Shown: piece after piece, positions 46,113-58,526 of the stretch
Position numbering within the stretch: position 1 is the first letter of the stretch
How the letters are laid out: each line of letters starts with the position of its first letter
From: Luzula sylvatica
Lineage: Eukaryota > Streptophyta > Magnoliopsida > Poales > Juncaceae
Direction of reading: 5' to 3'
Length of the DNA: 64,000 nucleotides
Assembly: GCA_946800325.1 (NCBI GenBank)
Contig: OX326958.1
Span: 10,116,001-10,180,000 of the forward strand
The notes under the pieces: generated by a model
Told to the model about the DNA's origin: nothing
Database searches by the model: none
What the model saw: the letters and a program-made list of their open reading frames with translations, nothing else
Program-made: the position numbers and the translations under genes

Positions 46113-46630
46113 TGTCACCAACCCGATTGATTTATAGAGAGAAATCAACCAATTTTGGTGAAAGATTACAACTTTAATCAATATGATAAGGAGAAAAGAA
46201 TAAGATCGAAAAAGAAGAGAAAGAGATAGATTATTGAAAGAGAAGAGTTCTACAAATTCAGCATACCTAAAATTATTACAGTCCAGCACTTAAATAACAT
46301 CTAAAAAGTTACTAACTGTAAAATAACTGAATTAACGAAAGGTAAATAACGGTAACAAAAATCACTGGAGAGCTCTTCAGAGGACGACTCTTCTCTCCAG
46401 TAACTACCTGCATTGGCGACTCTCTTAGTCACAAACTGGGCCTTCGGATGACCCAGTATCTTCTCTTTGGGCCCTTTTACTCCATCCCACTCTCATCCTC
46501 TTAGATCCATAACCCATCTTCTTAACGGGTTTCCTGATATGGAAACGGATAGCTAACCCGCTATCATTGCCTCTTTTCTTTCTAACGGTAACTAACTGAA
46601 TTTTGTTCAGTTTCAGTGGTTCGTTTGACA
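46113..46630 (-). repeat. 5' LTR of the chromovirus
   Basis: 518 bp, matching the 3' LTR base for base in my reading. It carries the same 68-codon open tail (stop at 46425), here without an upstream frame. Confidence 0.97.
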
Positions 46631-47526
46631 TTCTTATTCTTTCACTATCGACCTCCAGCACACAAAAAAAAAAAAAAAATCACTAAATCATCTGACAAAA
46701 TTACATTCAACCCCCTCTATCCTCTCAAATTTACATAATTTCAAATATCACCACCAAAAATTTCAAAATACATCAATTCCCTCCAGTTTTTCAAGATCCA
46801 TTAACCCGATTACTTAAATCGAAGTCGTGATAAATGAAGGATATTTATAGAAATAATATAATTTCTGTCAATTTCTTTCATTAAAAATGAAATGTATACA
46901 ATTTTAATTTCATACTTGTTTTTGTTCGTTTATGGACTAGTCATCCTTGCGACGATTGAAAACAATGATCCATTGTGTTATTTCAATTTATTACGTTGAT
47001 ACTTTATTGTTATGTTTCTTGAGGAGCTAATTATTAGTTTCGGCATTTTAATTTCATATGTGGTTTGGATATAGAAATGTTAAAAATTGTGTTTGTTTGG
47101 AGATCGAATAATAATTTTACCATTTTATTTTGTTTTATTTCATAGAAATATTAAATACTATTCAAAAATTATATCAAATTATATTATATCAAAAACATCA
47201 ATGCACAACAAAATTACACACTTTCCAAACCATCTTTATACCATTATTTACGAGATAAAATGTACAACATTTCTCAATCATTTTTACAGAGGAAGAAGCC
47301 TAGTTTTCTTTAATGGCCAGATATGCGGTGGAGCGAGCTTGCCTCAAAATGTATATCATTTACAATTACAATATCTCGAGAAACTATCAATCTAACAATA
47401 TCTCGAGACACTATTAATGAAACAATATCGCCGAGCTTGCTCTTGTGGGTCGGGTTTGGTATCCGTTTCGGGTTCGGACTCGGATTTGCTAGTGATATCC
47501 ATATATAACTTCGTCTTAGGATATTC
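46631..47526. other. AT-rich stretch, no gene seen
   Basis: It starts as the continuation of the target of the retrotransposon. A pair of short repeats with 'aatatctcgaga' phrases lies at 47370-47430, and a GC-richer 'gggtcgggtttggtatccg' block at 47448-47490. Nothing coding is supported. Confidence 0.5.
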
Positions 47527-47969
47527 TTAGCCGGTGCCCGGTGTACAGCTTTTCTAACTGCTGATTGCATAACATTATCAAATCCATTGAATCCTTGACG
47601 AAACCGCCGTAAAAAAACAAAAAACAAAAACAATATTAATTCTCCAAAAATATATATTAATTAAAAGATTGGAATGTTTAATATATAATACCTTGGCGAA
47701 TAATTAGCCACAAATTTTAGTGTGGAGTATATCGACGGTTTCGAGGGTGATGCAAAGTCAGCGACGAATTGCTCCAGAATTTTTTTTTTGTATATCTCTG
47801 CACGGATCTCGAAGCAAACCATTTTCGAAATGCCAAAAAAACTATCCTCGTCATAACAAGGACAAGTAAAAACACAAAAGGGATCTTCGTGTATTGGCTT
47901 GCATTTTCAGGATCAAACTGTAAATTTTTCCGCAGGAGAAACGAGGCTTTGCTCGGGTCATGCCAGTAA

Positions 47970-48016
<47 letters not shown>

Positions 48017-48695
48017 ATGAATACATATATTAAAGATTGATAAAGAATATTCATACGCGGATTTATAAATTGATTTGAGAATTTCCAAGGCAGTGTTGAT
48101 CTTTCTTCGATTAATTTTCTTGTATGCTCTCTGGACATCTCAGATGCGATCTGAAATACAATGATAATTTCTCAGGTTCAGATTTGTGAGAATAATAAAA
48201 ACGAAAATTGACCTCGTCGAGAGTTTTTAGAGAAGTTAAAATTTCTCAATTCAATACTACGTACAAAATTAAAGCATTAAAATGTCGCGAAAATAAGCAA
48301 AACAAAATTAGCCATTCAATAATCCGCATACCTCCTCAGTTTAAGCACACTAAATCGATCACTCACACAGCTCAATCAATCAATTACTCCCAATTTCACT
48401 TCGGCATTTCATCAAACACGTTATATGCCTTTGCCGTAGTTTAATTTAAGCACACTAAATCACCCACAAAGAAAGCTCAATCAATCAAGCAGGAGATCAA
48501 AACAAAATCACCCACACATCTCCCAATTTCACTTCGTCATTTCATCAAACGCCTTCTATACATGCAATTCTTCTTCTCTCGAAGCATCTGAAAATTAAAA
48601 GAGAACAATGAAAACGGGAAAATTGAAGTTCAGATTCAATTTGTGACAAAAACAAAAAAATGGTGAGGGACTATAGCCGATTAAGGAAGGCCCGC

Positions 48696-48801
48696 CACGT
48701 GGGACGTTAATCAGTTATATATACCTTATGCTTAATCGGCTGCGACTACCATCCGGTCTCATCCCTCGGGTAATATCAACAGTTTCGCAGCGGTATATAA
48801 A
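48696..48801 (+). promoter_or_regulatory. G-box plus TATA block of repeat C
   Basis: CACGTG at 48696-48701 and tatataaa at 48794-48801, with the same arrangement as in B. In this copy a plus-strand frame of 116 codons (48728-49078) runs through the minisatellite. It starts upstream of the TATA and is broken in A and B, so I do not call it a gene. Confidence 0.4.
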
Positions 48802-49178
48802 CAGTTCTTTTGTTTCAACCAACACCAAGGTGGGACTAAAAAGGATTCCGGAACGGACGGCCTGTCACAATTCGGCCCGTAAAATTGAAAGCCTGAGGTG
48901 GGAAGGAGTTTTTCGAACAGTCGTGGCGAGGTGGGAGGGAGTTTCTCGGACAGTCGTGGTGAGGTGGGAAGAAGTTTTCGGACAGCCATGGAGATTGAAG
49001 ATGAAAGAGTTTGTCGGAAGGAAGAAGACTGATGCTTTTAACTTGATTAGACATGGTTCACTGTGCACCGTCTCATGAACGGGGGATCGGTTCACATTCT
49101 TAGTCTTTGTTTATTTCTATCAGTCTATTGTATTAAAATGGACAACTCCATTTCTTAGTTTACTAAATATTAATTTAA

Positions 49179-51132
49179 GGAATAATTTCGGGTATGTCCT
49201 TCTAAAAACTCAAAATATCAAATTTGTCCCTCAGAAATTGTTAATATCAAATTTATCCTTCAAATCCAATGTTTTTATCAAATTAATCCTTAGTTAACTT
49301 ATCCATTAATTCTAACAGAATACTTGTAAAAGGACAGATTTATCCTTCACACACACCATTGGAAATTTGGAACCCATTTCGATCCACAATGGTCACTCTT
49401 CCGCCACTGCATCTCCGCTCTAATGGTGAGCCTCGACCCAAATACAAGATATTAGGCTTAAGATATACTCGCTGGTGAAGAATATTATTTTATAAGATTT
49501 CACGATTTTCGATCTCCTTTCTTTCAATTTCTTCATATTGAGTTCGGTCTTCACATATTTAGATTCTTCATGAAAGAAACAGTCAAAGGTATTATTTTTC
49601 TTTCTGAATTTGATTAATTATTTGATTGTGTGGTTCGTTGGGGATGAAATACGATCAATTAGTCTCAGTCGGGGTTAATTAGCAAAATTATGGTGAACTT
49701 CGCTTATTTAATTATATTTATTTAGGGTTAATTGGGGTTGTATTTAAATCAATTGGCTTAATTAGGATTTATGAAAATAAATTATGCACAACTAGGGTTA
49801 ATTGAAGATAAATTATTGCTTACCTAGGGTTAACTGGTGGTACAAACAACATGAATTATACAATTAGATTAATAGGCATGTTAAGCAACAGAGAAGTTGT
49901 AGACTTAGCTTAAGACTTAGTCAATTTGGGGCCTTTCTGAATGTGCGTATAGCTCCTCAAAAGTCAAAACCATCATTGACGGGAATAAGATGAGTAAATT
50001 TAACTCAATAGTTTTAAATCATAGATTATATATTTGCCACTAACATGTTAATAATAAATTCTGTTTTTTGTAAATGATGAATCAGGGTCTTTTTCAAAAA
50101 CAATTCTACTGTCATTGAGCGGCGGTTAACTGCAAAAGTGAATTATAGATGTTGTGCGGCAGCGGAGCTTACATGAAGACTAATTATCATTCATGATAAT
50201 GAACATTTTCTCTTTTCTTTTAGTAATTAACATGTACATTTCATTCATCACGATTCGTTAACTTCGTAGGTATACAAGAAACTGGTATATCTTACGAGTT
50301 TGAAAGCAACAAATACTCGAGCTGCAGAGTGACCTTCAATATTTTCGTCATATTTGAGTTCTTAGTATTTGTTTTTTTATTATGTTGGTTGGATAATCTG
50401 GTCATAGTACTACTATGTATCAGAATATTGATTGTGTCGTTGCTCATTTATTTTGGAGAAAAACTTATTTTAAGATTTATTTTTTGATGGGGATATGTTA
50501 AGATTTTTATTTTAAGCCTTCAATAAACTTGTGTATTTTCTATTTTGTCATTATACTTGTTTATGGGTACTATTTTGTTATTTGTTAGTTATTTTTGTCG
50601 CTCTTTCAGAATATGATATTTTTTATAAAATTACTTTGAAAAACATATGCAAATCTTGTGCAACTATCTCGTTAACATGTTTATTAAGTAATCATATTTA
50701 TATTTATATTATACTAAAAGAGGTCATCTTATGCAACTCAGTGCTATAAGCTGAGAGTTGAGACCTAGTGTGCTGCAGTGGCATTCGTGTGGTCATATAT
50801 CCTTGCATCCCAACAAAAACAGAGTAGGGGTCACAACAAATATCAGTGTTAATATTACAAGGGTAGTCTGGTAATTTACATTTAAGTTATTATTTTATTT
50901 GACTCTCTCATTATAGATCTTGGTTAATTTAAACGGACACTTAACAGTTTTGGATAAATTTGATAGGTATTTTGTTTTGGAAGGATCGATTTGATAAATC
51001 TTAAGTTTTCAATGGTTAAATTTGATAAATTTTAAGTTTTGAGAGGATAAATATGATATTATTAGTTTTGGGAGGACAAATTTGATATTTTTAATTTTTG
51101 GAGGGACATAGTCAAATACATGAAATTGCCCC
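49179..51132. mobile_element. Mutator-like element inside repeat C (1954 bp)
   Basis: The ends read ggaataatttcgggtatgtc on the left and ggggcaatttcatgtatttg on the right (reverse complement), followed by shared 'atatcaaatttgtccctc'-type repeats over roughly 150-250 bp. The flanking 9-mers ttaatttaa (49170-49178) and ttattttaa (51133-51141) differ by one base, consistent with an aged 9-bp duplication. Copies A (near 15313) and B (near 32690) have the site uninterrupted. The interior has no transposase. GC-richer sequence near 49370-49440 may be a captured leader or exon, and the 72-aa hydrophobic frame at 50531-50749 is weak. Confidence 0.85.
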
Positions 51133-51661
51133 TTATTTTAATTAATGACTTCATAGCTTAATATATAATCATGTCAATTTTATATCGCTCAAAATATATT
51201 TATGGTTATCATGTTTTTCTTTCGTTTATGTTAAATAGTTTTAAGGTACTCGATGTTAATTAAACATTATATGACAGGATAATTATATATTAATTCACTA
51301 ACCCTCATATATATTAATTTTTCTAATATATTAATTGTAAAACACTAAGTATTTTTATTTTTCTCCATCATGCACATATGTATATAAAATTAGTTATTGA
51401 GATAATTACATCAATTACTTAGTTCATAAAATAATAATACAATTATGATTTGTTCTGCAATACAAAGAATAGAGGAATAAAATAATAGAGAATAATCTTT
51501 ATTCAACTATATTCCAAATTCGAACAACGTTTGGTGATATTAATAGAATAAAATTATTAATTTAAAATATATAAATAATAACTAACGACAAAATTACTTT
51601 TAATCATATTTAACAAATTAATAAGCATAAAACAAATATCATAATAATAAAATGAAAATGA

Positions 51662-52185
51662 GCCAACGAGATCGTGGTCCATTGGTTGGGTGTGAAACAC
51701 AAGAAACCATATGTTGTGAGAGGTTGTGGATTTCGAGTCTTATTCGCATTAATGGATGGAGGGCCACCGACGCTTTTTCATTTACTCATTTTTTTTATAG
51801 TTAATGGGATTTTGGCCCAGTGGTTGTGTGTGAGACACAAAAATCTTAAGTTGTGTGAGGTTGTGGGTTCGAGTTCTATTGACATCAATGAATGGAGGAC
51901 CACCGAGCCTTTTTCATTTACTTTAAACTTTAAAGCCAATGGGCTCGTGACCCAGTGGTTGGGTGTGAAACACAAGAAACTATATGTTGTGGATTCGAGT
52001 ATTATTGACATCAATGAATGGAGGACCACCTAATCTTCTCCATTTACTCGAAGCCAATGGACTCATGGTCCAGTGATTGTGTGTGAGACAAAAGTTTTAA
52101 GTTGTGTGCGGTTTTGGCTTCAAGTCTCATTGTCATCAATGAATGATTGACCACCGAATCTTCTACATTTGCTCATTTTTTTTTA
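51662..52185 (+). repeat. Tandem array of four SINE-like units
   Basis: Units start near 51662, 51800, 51935 and 52053 (periods about 138, 135 and 118, the third with an internal deletion). Each has an A-box-like tggcccagtggttg, then 'gtgtgaaacacaagaaa', a B-box-like gggttcgagttc or variant, and 'catcaatgaatggaggaccacc'. tRNA-derived sequences rarely form tandem arrays. Copy A has a single unit chimeric between the first and last. Confidence 0.7.
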
Positions 52186-52192
52186 TTTGCAG

Positions 52193-52286
52193 AGCATCCG
52201 GCGAAGTGACACTTATAAGTGACGCCGCGGGCTACGTGACGAAATGTTCGGGACGGGATATATTTCGCTGCCAAAAGTGGAACTGA
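52193..52286 (+). pseudogene. Exon-like 3' coding end, 30 codons (repeat C)
   Basis: Partner of 16676-16769, with the same 'atttgcag' acceptor context, length and TGA (52284-52286). It reads ASGEVTLISDAAGYVT and ends with IFRCQKWN. Three of four differences from copy A are silent. It lies only 130 bp from the start of the satellite. Product not recognised. Confidence 0.45.
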
Positions 52287-52416
52287 TTATTATTTGAGAT
52301 TGTTAAATGCTCCAGTAGATATAATTTAAGTAAATTAGTTTATATAAATATGTATATCAATTCAAATTGCTATGGTTGTTCCCTGCTATAAATTCTCATG
52401 AAGTGGAATATAAATA

Positions 52417-54543
52417 CACACAAATTTCCTTTTTTCAAAAATTTCATAAAAATACTAAAATAGAAGTCACCTTCAAAAAATTCAGTGATGATATTTTAAA
52501 AAAAAAGTTAAAATTAAAGTGTAACACAAGCAAAATACTCAATTTTCTTGTCATACTCAAAATGCTCCGTAATTGAAGACCAACACAAAAAAAATTCAAT
52601 TTTTTCAAAAATTTCTAAGAAATTACAAAATAAGAAGTCTAACACCTTCAAAAAATTCAATTAAGATATTTTGAAAAAATGAAAAAATTGAGGTGTAACA
52701 CACGCAAAATACTCAATTTTCATGTCGTACTCATAATACTTCGTAATTGAAGACTAACACACACAAATTTATTTTTTAAAAAATTCTTAAAAATGCAAAA
52801 AGTGAAATTTAACATCTTCAAAAAGCTCAATTATGATATTTTGTAAAAAATGTTAATGGTGAAGTGTAACACAAAAAAAATACTCAACTTTCATGGTGTA
52901 CTCAAAATACTCTGTAATTTAAGACTAACACACACAAATTTAAATTTTTTCAAAAATTTCTTAAAAATGCAAAAAGTGATGTTTAATAACACCTTCAAAA
53001 AACTCAATTATGATATTTTGTAAAAAAATGATAAAGTTGAAGTGTAACAAAAGAAAAATACTCAACTTTCATATCGTACTCAAAATACTCCGTAATTGAA
53101 GACTAACAACACAAATTTCCTTTTTTTCAAAATGTTCTTAAAAATGCAAAAAGTGAAGTTTAACACCATCAAAAAATTCAATTATTATTTTTTTAAATAT
53201 GTTAAAATTGAAGTGTAACACAAGCAAAACACTCAATTTTCATGTCGTACTCAAAATACTCTGTAATTGAAGACTAACACACACAAATTTCATTTCTTAA
53301 AAATGCAAAAAGTGAAGTTTAACACCTTCAAAAAAGCCTTCAAAAAATTAAATTATGATATTTTTAAAAAAATGATAAAATAGGTGTGTAACACAAGAAA
53401 AATACTTAATTTTCATGTTGTACTCAAAATACTCCGTAATTGAAGACTAACACACACAAATTTCAATTTTTTCAACAATTTCTTTAAAATGCAAAAATTA
53501 AAGTTTGACACTATCAAAAAAACCTTCAAAAATTTTAATTATGATAATGTTGAAAAAATGTTAAGATTGAAGTGTAACACAAGAAAAATACTCAATTTTC
53601 ATGTCGTACTCGAAATACTCCATAATTGAGGACTAACAAACACAAATTTTATTTTTTTCAAAACATTCTTAAAAATTCTAAAACAGAAGTCTAAACCCTT
53701 CAAAAAATTCAGTTATGATATTTTTAAAAAAATGTTAAAATTAAAGTGTAAAACAAGCAAAATACTCAACTTTCATATCGTACTCAAAATACTCCGTAAT
53801 TGAAGACTAACACGTACAAATTTCAATTTTTTCAAAAATTTATTAAAAATGCAAAAAGTGAAGTTTAACACCTTCAAAAAAACGTTCAAAAAATTCAATT
53901 ATGATATTTTAAAAAAAAATTAAGATTGAAGTGTGACACAAGGAAAATACTCAATTTTCATGTACTACTCAAAATACTCCGTAATTGAAGACTAACACAC
54001 ACAAATTTCAATTTTTTCAAAAATTTCATAAAAATGGAAAAAGTGAAGTCAAACACCATCAAAAGAACCTTCAAAAAATTTAATTACGATATTTTTGAAA
54101 AAATGTTAAAATTAAAGTATATCACAAACAAAATACTCAATTTTCATGTCGTACTCAAAATACTCCATAATTGAAGACTAACAAACACAAATTTCCTATT
54201 TTTTAAACATTTCTTAAAAATGCTAAAACAGATTTCTAACACTTTCAAAAAAATCAGTTATGATAATTTTAAAAAAAGGTTAAAATTAACGTGTAACACA
54301 ACAAAAAATACTCAACTTTCATGTCGTACTCAAAATACTCCGTAATTGAAGACTAACACAAACAAATTTCAATTTTTTCAAAAATTTCCTAAAAATGCAA
54401 AAATTGAAGTTGAACACCATAAAAAAAACCTTCAAAATTTAATCTTGATATTTTTGAAAAAATGATAAAATTAAAGTGTATGACAAACAAAATACTCAAT
54501 ATTCATGTCGTACTCAAAATACTCCATAATAGAAGATTAACAC
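52417..54543. repeat. Satellite higher-order unit 1 (12 monomers)
   Basis: Diagnostic monomers: 'aaaatactaaaatagaagtc' (near 52450) and 'aagaccaacacaaaaaaa' (near 52576). The same variants recur about 2127 bp later. Confidence 0.85.
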
Positions 54544-56664
54544 ACACAAATTTCCTTTTTTTCAAAAATTTCATAAAAATACTAAAACAGAAGTCACGTT
54601 CAAAAAATTCAGTGATGATATTTTAAAAAAAATATTAAAATTAAAGTGTAACACAAGCAAAATACTCAATTTTCTTGTCATACTCAAAATGCTCCGTAAT
54701 TGAAGACCAACACAAAAAAATTAAATTTTTTCAAAAATTCCTAAGAAATTACAAAATAAGAAGTCTAACACCTTCAAAAAATTCATTTAAGATATTTTGA
54801 AAAAATGGTAAAATTGAGGTGTGACACACGCAAAATACTCAATTTTCATGTCGTACTCGTAATACTTCGTAATTGAAGACTAACACACACAAATTTATTT
54901 TTTAAAAATTTCTTAAAAATGCAAAAAGTGAAAGTTAACACCTTCAAAAAGCTCAATTATGATATTTTGTAAAAATGTTAATGGTGAAGTGTAACACAAA
55001 AAAATACTTAACTTTCATGGTGTACTCAAAATACTCTGTAATTTAAGACTAACACACACAAATTTCAATTTTTTCAAAAATTTCTTAAAAATGTAAAAAG
55101 TGATGTTTAACACCTTCAAAAAACTCAATTATGATATTTTGTAAAAAAATGATAGAGTTGAAGTGTAACACAAGAAAAATACTCAACTTTCATGTCGTAC
55201 TCAAAATACTCCGTAATTGAAGACTAACAAACACAAATTTCCTTTTTTTCAAAATGTTCTTAAAAATGCAAAAAGTGAAGTCTAACACCATCAAAAAATT
55301 CAATTTTTTTTTAAATATGTTAAAATTGAACTGTAACACAAGCAAAACACTCAATTTTCATGTCGTACTCAAAATACTCTGTAATTGAAGACTAACACGC
55401 ACAAATTTCATTTCTTAAAAATGAAAAAAGTAAAGTTTAACACCTTCAAAAAAGCCTTCAAAAAATTAAATTATGATATTTTTCAAAAAATGATAAAATA
55501 GGTGTGTAACACAAGAAAAATACTTAATTTTCATGTTGTACTCAAAATACTCCGTAATTGAAGACTAACACACACAAATTTCAATTTTTTCAAAAATTTC
55601 TTAAAAATGCAAGAATTAAAGTTTGACACTATCAAAAAAACCTTCAAAATATTTAATAATGATAATGTTGAAAAAATGTTAAGATTGAAGTGTAACACAA
55701 GAAAAATACCCAATTTTCATGTCGTACTCGAAATACTCCATAATTGAGGACTAACAAACACAAATTTCATTTTTTTCAAAAAATTTTTAAAAATGCTAAA
55801 ACAGAAGTTCAAACCCATCAAAAAATTCAGTTATGATATTTTAAAAAAATGTTAAAATTAAAGTGTAAAACAAGAAAAATACTTAACTTTCATATCGTAC
55901 TCAAAATACTCAGTAATTGAAGACTAACACGTACAAATTTCAATTTTTTCAAAAATTTATTAAAAATGCAAAAAGTGAAGTTTAACACCTTCAAAAAAAC
56001 GTTCAAAAAATTCAATTATGATATTTTTAAAAAAAATTAAGATTGAAGTGTGACATAAGGAAAATACTCAATTTTCATGTACTACTCAAAATACTCCGTA
56101 ATTGAAGACTAACACACACAAATTTCAATTTTTTCAAAAATTTCATAAAAATGGAAAAAGTGAAGTCAAACACCATCAAAAGAACCTTCAAAAAATTTGA
56201 TTACGATATTTTTGAAAAAATGTTAAAATTAAAGTGTATCACAAACAAAATACTCAATTTTCATGTCGTACTCAAAATACTCCATAATTGAAGACTGTTA
56301 AAACACAAATTTCCTTTTTTTTTAAAAATTTCTTAAAAATGCTAAAACAGATTTCTAGCACCTTCAAAAAATTTAGTTATGATATTTTAAACAAAATGTT
56401 AAAATTAACGTGTAACACAACAAAAAATACTCAACTTTCATGTCGTACACAAAATACTCCGTAATTGAAGACTAACACAAACAAATTTCAATTTTTTCAG
56501 AAATTTCTTAGAAATGCAAAAAGTGAAGTTAAACACCATCAAAAAAACCTTCAAAAAATCTCATCATGATATTTTTGAAAAAATGTAAAAATTAAAGTGT
56601 ATGACAAACAAAATACTCAATATTCATATCCTACTCAAAATACTCCATAATTGAAGACTAACAC
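54544..56664. repeat. Satellite higher-order unit 2 (12 monomers)
   Basis: Tracks unit 1 monomer by monomer: the odd anchor 'atgctccgtaattgaagacc' appears at 52563 and again at 54690. Small indels and scattered substitutions distinguish the two. Confidence 0.85.
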
Positions 56665-58526
56665 ACACAAATTTCCTTTTTTTTCAAAAATTTCATAAAA
56701 ATGCTCAAACAGAAGTCACCTTAAAAAAATTGGTGATGATATTTTTAAAAAATGTTAAAATTAAAGTGTAAGACAAGCAGAATACTCAATTTTCTTGTCA
56801 TACTAAAAATACTCCGTAATTGAACACTAACACACACAAATTTCAATTTTTAGATAATTTTTTAAAAATGCGAAAACTGAAGTTGAACACCTTCGAAAAA
56901 ACCTTCAGAAAATTTAATTATGATATTTTTTAAATAAAATTTAACTTGAAGTGTAACACAAGAAAAATACTCAATTTTCATGTCGTATTCATTTTGTAAA
57001 AAATGTTAAAGTTGAAGTGTGACACAAGAAAAATACTCAACTTTCATGGTGTACTCAAAATTCTCCGTAATTGAATATTAACACACACAAATTTCAATTT
57101 TTTCAAAATATTCTTAAAACTGCAAAAAATGAAGTTTAACACCATCAAATAAATTTAATTATGATATTTTTTAAATATGTTAAAATTTAAGTGTAACACA
57201 AGAAAAATACTCAATTTTCATGTCGTACTAAAAATACTCTGTAATTGAAGACTAACACACACAAATTTCATTTCTTAAAAATGCAAAGAGTGAAGTTTAA
57301 GACCTTCAAAAAAACCGTCAAAAAAATTAAATTATGATATTTTAAAAAAAAAATGATTAAATTGAATTGTAACACAAGGAAAATACTCAATTTTCATGTT
57401 GTACTCAAATACTCCGTAATTGAAGACTAACACACGCAAATTTCAATTTTTTCAAAAATTTCTTAAAAATGCAAAAATTGAAGTTTGAAGTTATCAAAAA
57501 AACCTTCAAAAAATTTAATTAAGATAATGTTGAAAAAATGTTAAGATTAAAGTGTAACACAAGAAAAATACTCAATTTTCATGTCGTACTCAAAATACTC
57601 CATAATTGAAGACTAACAAACACAAATTTCCTGTTTTTCAAAAAAATATTTAAAAATGCTAAAACAGAAGTCTAAACCCTTCAACAAATTGAGTTATGAT
57701 ATTTTAAAAAATGTTAAAATTAAAGTGTAAAACGAGAAAAATACTCAACTTTCATATCGTACTCAAAATACTCAGTAATTGAAGACTAACACGTACAAAT
57801 TTCAATTTTTTCAAAAATTTATTAAAAATGCAAAAAGTGAAGTTTAACACCTTCAAAAAAAGGTTCAAAAATTTCAATTATGATATTTCTAAAAAAAATT
57901 AAGATTGAAGTGTGACATAAGGAAAATACTCAATTTTCATGTACTACTCAAAATACTCCGTAATTGAAGACTAACACACACAAATTTCAATTTTTTCAAA
58001 AATTTCATAAAAATGGAAAAAGTGAATTCAAACACCATCAAAAGAACCTTCAAAAAATTTGATTACGATATTTTTGAAAAAATGTTAAAATTAAAGTGTA
58101 TCACAAACAAAATACTCAATTTTCATGTCGTACTCAAAATACTCCATAATTGAAGACTATTAAAACACAAATTTCCTTTTTTTTTAAAAATTTCTTAAAA
58201 ATGCTAAAACAGATTTCTAGCACCTTCAAAAAATTTAGTTATGATATTTTAAACAAAATGTTAAAATTAACGTGTAACACAACAAAAAATACTCAACTTT
58301 CATGTCGTACACAAAATACTCCGTAATTGAAGACTAACACAAACAAATTTCAATTTTTTCAAAAATTTCTTAAAAATGCCAAAAGTGAAGTTAAACACCA
58401 TCAAAAAAACCTTCAAAAAATTTCATCATGATATTTTTGAAAAAATGTAAAAATTAAAGTGTATGACAAACAAAATACTCAATATTCATATCCTACTCAA
58501 AATACTCCATAATTGAAGACTAACAC
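56665..58526. repeat. Satellite higher-order unit 3 (rearranged, ~1.86 kb)
   Basis: Starts with the same diagnostic monomer ('aaaatgctcaaacagaagtc' near 56699) as the next unit (near 58560), but is about 1862 bp long. Relative to the following unit it lacks about 508 bp, roughly three monomers, after its first monomer. Confidence 0.75.

Larger units (their letters stand above)
40897..46630 (-). mobile_element. Complete Ty3/gypsy chromovirus LTR retrotransposon
   Basis: 5734 bp with two 518-bp LTRs that I read as identical, TG...CA ends, and a 5-bp duplication ttctt (40892-40896, 46631-46635). Transcription is on the minus strand. The primer site TGGTATCAGAGC (46099-46110) lies two bases inside the 5' LTR and complements plant initiator-Met tRNA. 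The polypurine tract gagaggagggtaa abuts the 3' LTR. One intact frame encodes gag, protease, reverse transcriptase, RNase H, integrase and a C-terminal chromodomain. Size, short LTRs and chromodomain fit a Reina/Tekay-type plant chromovirus; the exact clade is inference. LTR identity means recent insertion. Confidence 0.97.
47527..52416. repeat. Composite repeat, copy C (most complete)
   Basis: Same modules as A and B, with all parts present: the start shared with B (ttagccggtg), the ~190-bp segment missing from B, (TAA)n, the G-box/TATA block, the 33-bp minisatellite, the AT-rich spacer shared with A, four SINE-like units and the 30-codon exon-like end. It is interrupted by the Mutator-like element at 49179-51132. 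Its right end turns directly into satellite after 'gaatataaatac'. Confidence 0.85.
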
